Below, piece after piece: positions 40,880 through 49,892 of a stretch of 64,000 nt of DNA. Numbering within the stretch: the first letter of the stretch is position 1; every line of letters begins with the position of its first letter. The stretch covers positions 232,636-296,635 of the forward strand of contig NZ_SROX01000008.1 of NCBI RefSeq assembly GCF_013141915.1, given 5' to 3'. This DNA comes from Cupriavidus necator. Its GTDB lineage: Bacteria > Pseudomonadota > Gammaproteobacteria > Burkholderiales > Burkholderiaceae. The position numbers and the translations under genes are program-made. The notes under the pieces are model-generated. The model saw nothing but the letters and a program-made list of their open reading frames with translations, was not told the origin of the DNA and searched no databases.

Positions 40880-41367
40880 GACTGCGCCCCCGCTTGCAGC
40901 ACCGACGGGTGCGTGTACAGCGCGTCGAGCGCGAAGCGCTTGCCGGCCAGGTAGTCTTCCACGCACGCCATCACCAGCGGCGAACGATGCCGTTCCGGGC
41001 ACGCGCGCAGTTCGTCGGCACCCATCCAGACAGTGCGCACGATGCCGGTGTCGAGCTGGCGGCCGGCATCGAGCGAGCCGAGGTCGCCGGTAAAGGCAAA
41101 GCGCACGTAGGTGACGTCGGTACCGGTGCGCGACGACAGCGAACGCCCCATGTAGCAGCCCAGCAGCGCGCGCGGCTCAAAGGTGTGGGCGGTCTCTTCC
41201 AGGGTTTCGCGGATGACGGCGCGGATCAGGCTTTCGCCCGGATCCAGGTGCCCCGCGGGCTGGTTCAGGCGCAGCCCGTCGGCGGTTTCCTCTTCCACCA
41301 GCAGGAAGCGGCCGCCGCGCTCGATCACGGCGGCAACGGTCACGCTGGCATTCCAATCACTTGACAT
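40876..41367 (-). CDS. Nudix hydrolase (NudJ-like)
   Basis: A 163-residue hydrolase of nucleoside diphosphate derivatives. The Nudix box is [21 protein letters not shown], split over residues about 42-62, with all catalytic glutamates present; the usual following glycine is Ala. The pairing with mnmA is like E. coli nudJ (ymfB), an enzyme active on HMP-PP and other pyrophosphates. I chose the ATG at 41367; a TTG lies three codons upstream. Confidence 0.9.
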   Translation of the reverse strand: MSSDWNASVTVAAVIERGGRFLLVEEETADGLRLNQPAGHLDPGESLIRAVIRETLEETAHTFEPRALLGCYMGRSLSSRTGTDVTYVRFAFTGDLGSLDAGRQLDTGIVRTVWMGADELRACPERHRSPLVMACVEDYLAGKRFALDALYTHPSVLQAGAQS

Positions 41368-41612
41368 GATGCTCAATTTTTAGGCAATCCCGCATTCTAC
41401 CGGTTGCCGGCCCATCGTGCAGCGTGGCGGCGGGCGCCAGCGCCTCGCTCCAGGCCCGGCAAAAGCCGACCGGCCGGTCACCATTGCATGTCAGATTCCT
41501 GTAAGCTGCGGAAAAATTGTGCGCTGCGGCTTAACCCCGGTCCGGCAGCGCGCACGGGCCAGACGTCGGTCCGCCCAACCAGACAAGACGCCAGCTAAAG
41601 GAGAAATTGACG

Positions 41613-42734
41613 ATGTACATCGGCATCCCGCAGGAGACGCGGGCCGGCGAGACTCGCGTCGCCGCCACCCCGGAGACCGTCAAGAAATACGTCGCCCAGG
41701 GCCACAAGGTGGTGGTGCAGGCCGGCGCCGGCCTGAGTGCCAGCCAGCCCGACAGCGCGTATGAGGCGGTCGGCGCCACCATCGGCAGCGCCGCCGACGC
41801 GCTTGGCGCGCAACTGGTGCTGAAGGTGCGCGCGCCCGATGCCGCCGAACTGGCGCAGATGAAGCCAGGCGCGGTGCTGATCGGCATGCTCAATCCTTTC
41901 GATGCCGAGAACAATGCGCGCATGTCGGCGGCGAACATCACCGCCTTCGCGCTCGAAGCCGCGCCGCGCACCACGCGCGCGCAGAGCATGGACGTGCTGT
42001 CGTCGCAGGCCAACATCGCTGGCTACAAGGCCGTGCTGGTGGCCGCGCACCACTACCAGCGCTTCATGCCGATGCTGATGACCGCCGCCGGCACCGTCAA
42101 GGCGGCGCGTGTGCTGATCCTGGGCGCGGGCGTGGCCGGCCTGCAAGCCATCGCCACCGCCAAGCGGCTGGGCGCGGTGATCGAGGCCTCCGACGTGCGC
42201 CCCGCGGTCAAGGAACAGATCGAATCGCTCGGCGCCAAGTTCCTCGACGTGCCGTTCCTGACCGATGAAGAGCGCGAGATCGCGCAGGGCGTGGGCGGCT
42301 ACGCGCGCCCGATGCCGCCCGACTGGATGAAGCGCCAGGCCGAGCTGGTGCACCAGCGCGCGGTCCAGGCCGACATCGTCATCACCACCGCGCTGATCCC
42401 GGGCCGCAAGGCGCCGGTGCTGCTGCAGGAAAGCACCGTGGCGCAAATGAAGCCCGGCTCGGTGGTGGTCGACCTGGCCGCGGCGCAAGGCGGCAACTGC
42501 CCGCTGACGGTGGCCGACGAAGTGATCAACCACAACGGCGTGATCCTGATCGGCCATACCAACCTGGCCAGCATGGTTGCGGCCGACGCCTCGGCGCTCT
42601 ATGCCCGCAACGTGCTGGACTTCCTCAAGCTGGTGGTCGACAAGGACGGCCAGTTCACGCTCAATCTCGAAGACGACATTGTCGCCGCCTGCCTGATGTG
42701 CAGGGACGGCCAGGTCGTGCGCGAGGCGGCGTAG
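41613..42734 (+). CDS. pntAA: NAD(P) transhydrogenase subunit alpha, part 1
   Basis: A 373-residue NAD(H)-binding domain I of the proton-translocating transhydrogenase. It opens MYIGIPQETRAGETRVAATP. The Rossmann motif is VLILGAGVAGLQAIATAKRLGA, and GRKAPVLLQESTVAQMKPGSVVVDLAA is conserved. The enzyme uses the proton gradient to reduce NADP+ with NADH. In this organism the alpha subunit is split into two genes. I chose the ATG at 41613 behind AAAGGAG. Confidence 0.96.
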   Translation: MYIGIPQETRAGETRVAATPETVKKYVAQGHKVVVQAGAGLSASQPDSAYEAVGATIGSAADALGAQLVLKVRAPDAAELAQMKPGAVLIGMLNPFDAENNARMSAANITAFALEAAPRTTRAQSMDVLSSQANIAGYKAVLVAAHHYQRFMPMLMTAAGTVKAARVLILGAGVAGLQAIATAKRLGAVIEASDVRPAVKEQIESLGAKFLDVPFLTDEEREIAQGVGGYARPMPPDWMKRQAELVHQRAVQADIVITTALIPGRKAPVLLQESTVAQMKPGSVVVDLAAAQGGNCPLTVADEVINHNGVILIGHTNLASMVAADASALYARNVLDFLKLVVDKDGQFTLNLEDDIVAACLMCRDGQVVREAA

Positions 42735-42793
42735 TTCCAACGGGCGCAGCGCATCCGGGCCGGCCCCGACAATACCGACTGCCTGTGCCCCAG

Positions 42794-42817
42794 CCCTCTC
42801 CCGCGCGCGGGAGAGGG
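42794..42817. repeat. Intergenic palindrome, copy 3 of 4
   Basis: Arms CCCTCTCCCGC and GCGGGAGAGGG around loop GC, with one further matching base on each side (12-base arms). It lies inside the pnt operon, in the 203-base gap between pntAA and pntAB, so it cannot be a full terminator unless pntAB has its own promoter. Confidence 0.85.
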
Positions 42818-42937
42818 CGCACGCCAACGGTTAATCAAGAGCCACTGACCGATGGCGTGCGCCGACCGTAGTACTGCAAAGAACAACATAGCGACAACAC
42901 GCAGCATCCCGGTTTTAAAGCAACGGAGGAGAAGTCG

Positions 42938-43279
42938 ATGGAGATGGTGAACCACACGGTGATCAACCTGATCATCTTCGTGCTGGCGATCTACGTGGGC
43001 TACCACGTGGTCTGGACGGTCACGCCGGCCCTGCATACGCCCCTGATGGCGGTAACCAACGCGATTTCGGCCATCATCATCGTCGGCGCCATGCTCGCCG
43101 CGGGCCTGACCGAGGGCGGCGTCGGGCGCGTGATGGGCACGCTGGCGGTGGCGCTGGCCGCGGTCAACGTGTTCGGCGGGTTCCTGGTCACCCAGCGCAT
43201 GCTGGAGATGTTCAAGAAGAAGGAGCCGAAGGCCAAGGCGCCTGAAGCCAAGCCGGCACTGGCCAAGGAGGGCGCGTGA
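42938..43279 (+). CDS. pntAB: NAD(P) transhydrogenase subunit alpha, part 2
   Basis: A 113-residue membrane piece of the alpha subunit with three hydrophobic helices ([32 protein letters not shown] and [18 protein letters not shown]). Its tail is rich in Lys, Ala and Pro. It starts after CGGAGGAG and its TGA overlaps the pntB start by one base. Confidence 0.95.
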   Translation: MEMVNHTVINLIIFVLAIYVGYHVVWTVTPALHTPLMAVTNAISAIIIVGAMLAAGLTEGGVGRVMGTLAVALAAVNVFGGFLVTQRMLEMFKKKEPKAKAPEAKPALAKEGA

Positions 43280-44751
43280 TGACCGGCCTTGTCAGCATGA
43301 ACCTCGTCACCCTGCTCTACCTGGTGGCCTCGGTCTGCTTTATCCAGGCGCTCAAGGGGCTGTCGCACCCGGCCTCGGCGCGCAAGGGCAATGCCTTCGG
43401 CATGATCGGCATGGCGATTGCCGTGGTCACCACGCTGGTGCTGATCGTCAAGCTGAAGAATGAATTCCTGGCGGCGGGCACGGCCCAGTCGTCGGTGGCC
43501 ACCGGCATCGCGCTGATCTTCGCCGCGCTGGTGGTGGGCGGCGGCATCGGCGCCTACGTGGCAAAGAAGGTGCAGATGACCAAGATGCCGGAACTGGTCG
43601 CGGCGATGCATTCGCTGATCGGCCTGGCGGCGGTGTTCATCGCGGTGGCGGCGGTGGCCGAGCCGGCCGCGTTCGGCATCAGCCCGGCCGGCTCGCACCT
43701 GATTCCGCTGGGCAACCGCATCGAGCTCTTTATCGGCTGCTTCGTCGGCGCGATCACGTTCTCGGGCTCGGTGATCGCCTTCGGCAAGCTGGCCGGGCGC
43801 TACAAGTTCCGCCTGTTCCAGGGCGCGCCGGTGGTGTTCCCGGGCCAGCACATGCTGAACCTGGGGCTGGCCGTTGCCATGTTCGGCTTCGGCATCGCGT
43901 TCTTCATGACGCAGGAGTGGCTGCCGTTCCTGGTGATGCTGGCGATCGCCTTCGTGCTGGGCGTGCTGATCATCATCCCGATCGGCGGCGCCGACATGCC
44001 GGTGGTGGTGTCGATGCTGAACTCGTACTCGGGCTGGGCCGCGGCGGGCATCGGCTTCTCGCTGAACAACCCGATGCTGATCATCGCGGGCTCGCTGGTG
44101 GGTTCGTCCGGTGCGATCCTGTCGTACATCATGTGCAAGGCGATGAACCGCTCGTTCTTCAACGTGCTGCTGGGCGGTTTCGGCGGCGCGACGGCGGCGG
44201 CAACAACGGGCGACCAGCAGCAACGCCCGGTCAAGTCGGGTTCCGCCGACGATGCCGCGTTCCTGATGGGCAATGCCGAGACCGTGATCATCGTGCCGGG
44301 CTACGGCCTGGCCGTTGCACGCGCCCAACACGCGCTCAAGGAACTGACCGAGAAGCTGGCCGAGAAGGGCGTGACCGTGAAGTACGCAATCCACCCGGTC
44401 GCGGGCCGCATGCCGGGCCACATGAACGTGCTGCTGGCCGAGGCCGAGGTGCCCTACGACCAGGTCTTCGAGATGGAAGACATCAACAGCGAGTTCGGCC
44501 AGGCCGACGTGGTGCTGGTGCTGGGCGCCAACGACGTGGTCAACCCGGCGGCCAAGACCGATCCCCAGTCGCCGATCGCCGGCATGCCGATCCTGGAGGC
44601 GTACAAGGCCAAGACCATCATCGTCAACAAGCGCTCGATGGCCGCAGGCTATGCCGGGCTCGACAACGAGCTGTTCTACATGGACAAGACCATGATGGTG
44701 TTCGGCGACGCCAAGAAGGTGGTCGAGGACATGTTCAAGGCGGTCGACTAA
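43279..44751 (+). CDS. pntB: NAD(P) transhydrogenase subunit beta
   Basis: A 490-residue subunit with eight or nine membrane helices and a C-terminal NADP(H)-binding domain. The latter shows VIIVPGYGLAVARAQHALKEL, VAGRMPGHMNVLLAEAEVPYD and VLGANDVVNPAAKTDP. Together with the two alpha pieces it forms the proton channel and hydride transfer site. I use the ATG at 43279 (TGATG overlap with pntAB). Confidence 0.97.
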   Translation: MTGLVSMNLVTLLYLVASVCFIQALKGLSHPASARKGNAFGMIGMAIAVVTTLVLIVKLKNEFLAAGTAQSSVATGIALIFAALVVGGGIGAYVAKKVQMTKMPELVAAMHSLIGLAAVFIAVAAVAEPAAFGISPAGSHLIPLGNRIELFIGCFVGAITFSGSVIAFGKLAGRYKFRLFQGAPVVFPGQHMLNLGLAVAMFGFGIAFFMTQEWLPFLVMLAIAFVLGVLIIIPIGGADMPVVVSMLNSYSGWAAAGIGFSLNNPMLIIAGSLVGSSGAILSYIMCKAMNRSFFNVLLGGFGGATAAATTGDQQQRPVKSGSADDAAFLMGNAETVIIVPGYGLAVARAQHALKELTEKLAEKGVTVKYAIHPVAGRMPGHMNVLLAEAEVPYDQVFEMEDINSEFGQADVVLVLGANDVVNPAAKTDPQSPIAGMPILEAYKAKTIIVNKRSMAAGYAGLDNELFYMDKTMMVFGDAKKVVEDMFKAVD

Positions 44752-44995
44752 GGCCGCCCAGGCCAGCCCCCGGCCCCCGCGCGGGCCAGGGGCTGGCCGA
44801 CCCTGGCGCGAGCCATGATCCGCGCCCGCCAGCCCTGCGGCAACAAGGGCCGGCCCTCCCCTGCTGCCCGCTGCATGCCGCCCCGGCCGCAAGGCGTGCC
44901 TTGCAAGGCAGCCATGGCGCGCTATACTGGCCTGCGAATACGCACGCTGGCTTGCCACTTGCGCCACGCCTGTGCCAACCCCTGCCCGCCGCTCC

Positions 44996-46042
44996 ATGAC
45001 CTTCAATCCGCACGACAGGAATCTGTCGGTCTTCCATCACCCAGTCCTGACTGTCCTTGTGGATGACAGCAAGTCCTTCATCGACAGCCTGGCGTTCCAG
45101 ATGGATGCCGCGCGCGGGGTGATCACCTTCACCGACCCGCGCGAAGCGCTGCAGTGGATCCGCGAAGCCTACGCCACCCGCTTCCCGGGTTTCCTGCCGG
45201 TGCGCGTCACGCACGACGACCTGACCTTCCTGACCGAGCGCCGCACAGTCCAGCTGGACATCGACCGCATCTACCGCCAGATCCACGACGTCAACCGCTT
45301 CCTGCAGCCCGGCGTGGTCGTGGTCGACTATTCGATGCCGCAGATGGACGGCCTGGAATTCTGCCAGGCGCTGCAGGACCTGCCGTGCAAGACCATCCTG
45401 CTGACCGGCACCGCTGACGAAAGCATCGCCGTGCAGGGCTTCAACCACGGGCTGATCGACCGCTACGTGAAGAAGCACGACAGCAATATGGTGGAGCGGC
45501 TGGACCAGGAAATCGAAGCCATGCAGCAGGCGTACTTCGCCACGCTGTCGCGCACGCTGCGCGAGCTGCTGACGCGACATTCGTTCTCGTTCCTGTCCGA
45601 TCCGGCCATGACCGAGCGCGTGCGCCAGCTGACCGCGCGCTACGGCTTTGTCGAGTATTACCTGTATCCCAATCCGGCCGGCATCCTGCTGCTGACCGCG
45701 CAGGGCCACGCCACGCTGATGGTGATCGAGACCCGCGCCGGGCTGATGACGCAGGTGGAATCGGCCGAAGCCTACGATGCTCCCGCCGCGCTGATCGAAG
45801 GCCTGCGCGAAGGCCGGCTGGTGCCGTTCTTCTGGCCCGGCAACGGCATGTACACGCCGGCCTGCGTCGACTGGGAACAATACTGCCTGCCGGCCGAGCG
45901 CTGCGAAGGCAGGGAAGAGTTCTTCTATGCGCTGTTCGACCTGCCGCGCCACCTGCTACAGGAACCGGTGGTCAGCCTGCAAAGCTTCCTCGCGGACTTC
46001 AGCCGCAACCCGGACGCGCTTACTGGGCGCAAGCGCCCCTGA
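44996..46042 (+). CDS. Orphan receiver-domain protein with an insertion in the receiver
   Basis: A 348-residue protein. Its receiver features are the acidic pair Asp 23/24 (VLVDDSKSF), phospho-acceptor Asp 111 (VVDYSMPQMDG), Thr 137 (LLTGTAD) and Lys 159 (YVKK). Between the second helix and the phospho-acceptor strand there are about 45 extra residues (59-104) that ordinary receivers lack. The remaining 190 residues have no output domain that I can name and no helix-turn-helix. No kinase gene is next to it. The ATG at 44996 follows a 244-base gap after pntB. The receiver is clear; function is unknown. Confidence 0.82.
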   Translation: MTFNPHDRNLSVFHHPVLTVLVDDSKSFIDSLAFQMDAARGVITFTDPREALQWIREAYATRFPGFLPVRVTHDDLTFLTERRTVQLDIDRIYRQIHDVNRFLQPGVVVVDYSMPQMDGLEFCQALQDLPCKTILLTGTADESIAVQGFNHGLIDRYVKKHDSNMVERLDQEIEAMQQAYFATLSRTLRELLTRHSFSFLSDPAMTERVRQLTARYGFVEYYLYPNPAGILLLTAQGHATLMVIETRAGLMTQVESAEAYDAPAALIEGLREGRLVPFFWPGNGMYTPACVDWEQYCLPAERCEGREEFFYALFDLPRHLLQEPVVSLQSFLADFSRNPDALTGRKRP

Positions 46043-46069
46043 CGCCACAGGAGCGGCGGCCGGCCGCGT

Positions 46070-47323
46070 TCAGTCGGCCTGCGGCGCGCGGTTGGCGCCG
46101 CGCACCATGTCGAAACGGAACAGCCGGCACTCGATATTGCCGTTGTAGAGCGGCGTGCGACGCGATTCCTTCAGTCGCAGCCGGCGCGGGAAACCCAGGT
46201 CGCCGGTAAACACCCACGCCTGCCAGCCCGCGAAATGCTGCTTCAGCGTGGTGGCGAAGGCGCTGGCGAACTGGTTGGCGGCCGCTTCTTCCACCTCGTC
46301 GCGCGGCAGTTCGTCCTCGGGCGCGCGGCGCTGCCCGCGCACGGCGATGCGCTCGCCGTACGGGGGATTCATCAACAGCAAGCCCGGCTCCTCATAAGGC
46401 GGTTGCACGAAGCGCGCGTCCACCTGCTTGGTGCGCGCCTCGCCCGGCAGGCCGGCGCGTTCCCAGTTGGCGCGCGTGATCGCCAGCATGTCAGTCGAAA
46501 TATCCGAGCCCACCACCTGCAGCGCATCGTCCGAGGCCAGCATGCGGGCGCGCTGCGCGTCCGACTTCAGCTTCTGCCAGGCCTTGGTATCCATGCCCTT
46601 GAGCCACTCGAAGGCAAAGCTGCGGCTGCCACCCGGGGCGATGCCCAGGGCCACTTGCGCGGCTTCGACCAGGAAGGTGCCGCTGCCGCACATCGGGTCG
46701 TAGAACGGGCGGGAAGTCTGGCCCGGCACCCAACCCGCCAGCCGCAGGATGCCGGCCGCCAGGTTTTCCTTCAGTGGCGCCTCGCCCTTTTCGGTGCGCC
46801 AGCCGCGCTTGAACAGCGGCTCACCTGTGGTGTCGAGGTAGAGCGTGCAGTCGCGCTCGGTCAAGTGGGCATAGATGCGCACATCCGGGCTGACGGTATC
46901 GACGCTGGGCCTGGCTCCCAACCGCTCGCGCATGGCGTCGCAGACACCGTCCTTGACCCGCAGCGCCGTGAAATTGAGGCTGCGCAGCGGCGACTTGTGC
47001 GAGGTCAGGTCCACGCGCAGCGACTCGTCGGGCGAGAACCACTGCTCCCAGCGCACGCCGCGCGCCAGCGTGTAGATGTCGTCCTCGTGCCGGTAGCCGC
47101 GCGCGGCCACGCGCATCAGCACCCGGCTGGCAATGCGCGAATGCAGGTTGACCGCATAGGCGGCGGCCATCTCGCCCGAAAAATTGACGCCGCCCGGCAC
47201 TTCCTGGTGGACCGTGAACGGCGCCAGCGCGGCCATGCCCGGCATCGCGGCGATCTCGCGCAGCTCTTCGGCGAGCGCGCTCTCCAGGCCGCGCGGGCAA
47301 GGGGCAAAGAAGGCTTGGGTCAT
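46070..47323 (-). CDS. THUMP-domain 23S rRNA guanine methyltransferase (RlmL-like)
   Basis: A 417-residue methyltransferase. A ferredoxin-like and THUMP RNA-binding region occupies about 1-160. The catalytic domain has motif I DPMCGSGTFLVEAAQ near residue 215 and motif IV NPPYGER near residue 325, typical of N2-guanine methyltransferases. E. coli RlmL (YcbY) modifies G2445 of 23S rRNA but has an extra C-terminal RlmK domain that is absent here. I chose the ATG at 47323. Its stop converges on the orphan receiver gene. Confidence 0.9.
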   Translation of the reverse strand: MTQAFFAPCPRGLESALAEELREIAAMPGMAALAPFTVHQEVPGGVNFSGEMAAAYAVNLHSRIASRVLMRVAARGYRHEDDIYTLARGVRWEQWFSPDESLRVDLTSHKSPLRSLNFTALRVKDGVCDAMRERLGARPSVDTVSPDVRIYAHLTERDCTLYLDTTGEPLFKRGWRTEKGEAPLKENLAAGILRLAGWVPGQTSRPFYDPMCGSGTFLVEAAQVALGIAPGGSRSFAFEWLKGMDTKAWQKLKSDAQRARMLASDDALQVVGSDISTDMLAITRANWERAGLPGEARTKQVDARFVQPPYEEPGLLLMNPPYGERIAVRGQRRAPEDELPRDEVEEAAANQFASAFATTLKQHFAGWQAWVFTGDLGFPRRLRLKESRRTPLYNGNIECRLFRFDMVRGANRAPQAD

Positions 47324-47341
47324 GAGTGAGGTTCCTGCAAA

Positions 47342-47364
47342 CAAAAACGTCCGCCGTGGCGGAC
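47342..47364 (-). terminator. Terminator after the isomerase gene
   Basis: Stem GTCCGCC / GGCGGAC with loop GT, followed by TTTTTGT on the minus strand. It lies between the isomerase-like gene and the RlmL-like gene, so the latter probably has its own promoter. Confidence 0.8.
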
Positions 47365-47386
47365 GGGGAAGTATCGGTAGCTTAGG

Positions 47387-47992
47387 TCAACCCGCGGCCA
47401 GCGCGCGGTCGAGAAAGTCGAGGCGGTCCTGGCCCCAGAAGGGCTCGCCGTCGTACACGTACCACGGCGCGCCGAATACGCCGGCCGAGATCGCATCCTG
47501 CGTATTCTGCGCATAGGCCGCCTGCACCGACTGGGCCTCGCTGGCCTTGAGCAGGCCGGCGCCATCCAGGCCCGCCTCGTCGGCGATCTGCGCCAGCGTG
47601 GCGGCATCGGCGATATTGCGCTGCTGCGCCCACACCGCCGCGCCGATCGCGCCGGTCAGCGCCATCGCGCGCGCGGTGCCGTGCGCCAGTTGCGCGGCAA
47701 TGATCAGCTTGCTGGCGGCGTCGGCCGACACCGGGAAGAAGGTCGGCGCCAGGTTCAGCGGAATGTTCAGGAACTCGCTCCAGCGCCTGAGCTCCACCAG
47801 CCGGTACGCCTGCCGCTGCGGCGGACGCTGCGCCAACGGCAGCCCGCCGGAGACCGAGAACACCTTGCCCAGGTCGCACGGCTTCAGGTTCACCTGCGCG
47901 CCGTGGCGCGCGGCGATGGCGCTGAATCGGGCATGACCCATGTAGACATAGGGCGATTGCGGCGTCAGGTAGTAATCAACGAGTTTGCTCAT
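47387..47992 (-). CDS. DsbA-fold 2-hydroxychromene-2-carboxylate isomerase-like protein
   Basis: A 201-residue protein of the kappa-class GST/DsbA fold. The N-terminal DYYLTPQSPYVYMGH has Ser in the place of the redox Cys, as in 2-hydroxychromene-2-carboxylate isomerases of naphthalene degradation. FGAPWYVYDGEPFWGQDRLDFL is the conserved C-terminal segment with the cis-proline. No aromatic degradation genes are nearby, so it may serve another glutathione-dependent reaction. Confidence 0.88.
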   Translation of the reverse strand: MSKLVDYYLTPQSPYVYMGHARFSAIAARHGAQVNLKPCDLGKVFSVSGGLPLAQRPPQRQAYRLVELRRWSEFLNIPLNLAPTFFPVSADAASKLIIAAQLAHGTARAMALTGAIGAAVWAQQRNIADAATLAQIADEAGLDGAGLLKASEAQSVQAAYAQNTQDAISAGVFGAPWYVYDGEPFWGQDRLDFLDRALAAG

Positions 47993-48038
47993 CTCGGTTT
48001 CCGCGACGGAATAGGCAGCAATGTAAAGGCGGCCAGCC

Positions 48039-48461
48039 TCAGAACGGCTTGACCACGACCAGGATCACCACTGCCAGCAGCACCAGCACCGGCAGCTCAT
48101 TGAACCAGCGATAGAACTTGTGCGAGCGCGCGTTGCGCCCCGCCTCGAACTTGCGCAGCAGCACGCCGCAGCCGTGGTGGTAGCCGATCAGCACCAGCAC
48201 CAGCGCCAGCTTGGCGTGCATCCAGCCCTGCCCGGCGCCGCGGCCGATGCCGTAGCCGAGGTACAACCACAACCCGAACACCACCGCCGGCACCGCCAGC
48301 ATGGTCATGAAGCGGAACAGCTTGCGCGCCATCAGCAACAAGCGCTGCGTGCTGGCGGCATCGTTTTCCATCGCCAGGTTGACGAAAATGCGCGGCAGGT
48401 AAAACAGGCCGGCGAACCACGAGACCACGAAGACGATATGCAGCGCTTTGATCCAGAGCAT
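48039..48461 (-). CDS. hemJ: Protoporphyrinogen IX oxidase HemJ
   Basis: A 140-residue four-helix membrane protein beginning MLWIKALHIVFVVSWFAGLFYLPRI, split here by family-conserved His 8 and the FYLPRIFV segment. GQGWMHAKLALVLVLIGYHH holds further conserved residues. HemJ oxidises protoporphyrinogen IX in many proteobacteria without HemG or HemY. It lies 48 bases downstream of proA. Formerly annotated as CopD-family. Confidence 0.9.
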   Translation of the reverse strand: MLWIKALHIVFVVSWFAGLFYLPRIFVNLAMENDAASTQRLLLMARKLFRFMTMLAVPAVVFGLWLYLGYGIGRGAGQGWMHAKLALVLVLIGYHHGCGVLLRKFEAGRNARSHKFYRWFNELPVLVLLAVVILVVVKPF

Positions 48462-48509
48462 CGGCAGGCAGACGTTGGCGTAAGGTTGTTCTTGTTATCG
48501 GCGCTTGCG

Positions 48510-49790
48510 TCAGGTGCGGATCTCGCCGTGCCCGAACACCACGTACTTGAGCGAGGTCAGCCCTTCCAGCCCGACCGGGCCGCGCGCATGCAGCTTGTCG
48601 TTGGAGATGCCGATCTCCGCGCCCAGCCCGTACTCGAAGCCATCGGCGAAGCGGGTCGAGGCGTTGATCATCACGCTGGCCGAATCGACCTCGCGGATAA
48701 AGCGCATGCCTGCCGAGTAGTTCTCGGTGATGATCGAATCGGTATGGTGCGAGCCGTATTCGTTGATATGCGCGATCGCTTGATCCAGGCCGGCAACGGT
48801 CTTGATGGCCAGAATCGGCGCCAGGTACTCCAGGCGCCAGTCTTCCTCGCTGGCATCGACCAGGCCGCTGAAGCCCGCCGCCTCCAGCGTGGCGCGGGTG
48901 GCCGGGCACACGCGCAGCTCGACGCCCTTCTCCTGATAGATGCGGCACAGCGGCGGCAGCGCGGCGGCGGCGATGTCTTGCGATACCAGCAGCGTCTCCA
49001 TGGTGTTGCAGGGCGCGTAGCGCTGCGTCTTGGCGTTGTCGCAGACGCGCACGGCGCGGTCCAGGTCGGCGTCGGCGTCGATATAGACGTGGCAGATGCC
49101 GTCCAGGTGCTTGATCATCGGCACGCGCGCTTCTTCCATCAGCCGCGCGATCAGGCTCTTGCCGCCGCGCGGCACGATCACGTCGACGTATTCGGTCATG
49201 GTGATCAGCCGGCCGACCGCGGCGCGGTCGGTGGTCTCGACCACCTGCACGGCCTCGGGCGGCAAGCCGGCCGCGGACAAGCCCTCGGCCACCAGTGCGG
49301 CCAGCGCGGTATTCGATTCGATCGCTTCGGACCCGCCGCGCAGGATGGTGGCGTTGCCCGACTTCAGGCACAGCGCGGCGGCATCGATGGTCACGTTGGG
49401 GCGCGACTCGTAGATGATGCCGATCACGCCCAGCGGCACGCGCATCTGGCCCACCTGGATGCCGGTCGGACGGAACTTCATGTTCGAGATCTCGCCGATC
49501 GGGTCGGCCAGCGCGGCAATCTGCTCCAGGCCCGCGGCCATGGTGGCGATGGCCTTGTCCGACAGCGTCAGGCGGTCGATAAAGGCGGCGTCCTGGCCGT
49601 TGGCGCGGGCGCGCTCGACATCGCGGGCGTTGACGGCCTTGAGCTGGTCGGCATCGCGGCGGATGGCGGCGGCGATGGTCAGCAGCGCACGGTTCTTGTC
49701 GGCGGTGGAGGCACGCGCCATCGCGCGCGACGCCGCGCGGGCCTGGCGGCCGACGCGGTCCATGTATTGGGTGAGGTCGAGCTCGGTCAT
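48510..49790 (-). CDS. proA: Gamma-glutamyl phosphate reductase
   Basis: A 426-residue aldehyde dehydrogenase-superfamily enzyme for the second step of proline synthesis, giving glutamate 5-semialdehyde. The catalytic Cys is in [12 protein letters not shown], and the NADPH region is [22 protein letters not shown]. It lies downstream of holA, separated by a 102-base gap that contains palindrome copy 4. No proB is nearby. Confidence 0.96.
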   Translation of the reverse strand: MTELDLTQYMDRVGRQARAASRAMARASTADKNRALLTIAAAIRRDADQLKAVNARDVERARANGQDAAFIDRLTLSDKAIATMAAGLEQIAALADPIGEISNMKFRPTGIQVGQMRVPLGVIGIIYESRPNVTIDAAALCLKSGNATILRGGSEAIESNTALAALVAEGLSAAGLPPEAVQVVETTDRAAVGRLITMTEYVDVIVPRGGKSLIARLMEEARVPMIKHLDGICHVYIDADADLDRAVRVCDNAKTQRYAPCNTMETLLVSQDIAAAALPPLCRIYQEKGVELRVCPATRATLEAAGFSGLVDASEEDWRLEYLAPILAIKTVAGLDQAIAHINEYGSHHTDSIITENYSAGMRFIREVDSASVMINASTRFADGFEYGLGAEIGISNDKLHARGPVGLEGLTSLKYVVFGHGEIRT

Positions 49791-49832
49791 GTCAGTGGCC
49801 CTAGGGTGGTGGCCGTCAGTGTGTGTGTTCCT

Positions 49833-49856
49833 CCCTCTCCCGCTCGCGGGAGAGGG
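49833..49856. repeat. Intergenic palindrome, copy 4 of 4
   Basis: Arms CCCTCTCCCGC and GCGGGAGAGGG around loop TC, in the 102-base gap between holA and proA, which are codirectional on the minus strand. Confidence 0.85.
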
Positions 49857-49892
49857 GTTCGGGAAGAGGGGAGCAAACCAGCGGCACTCGTG

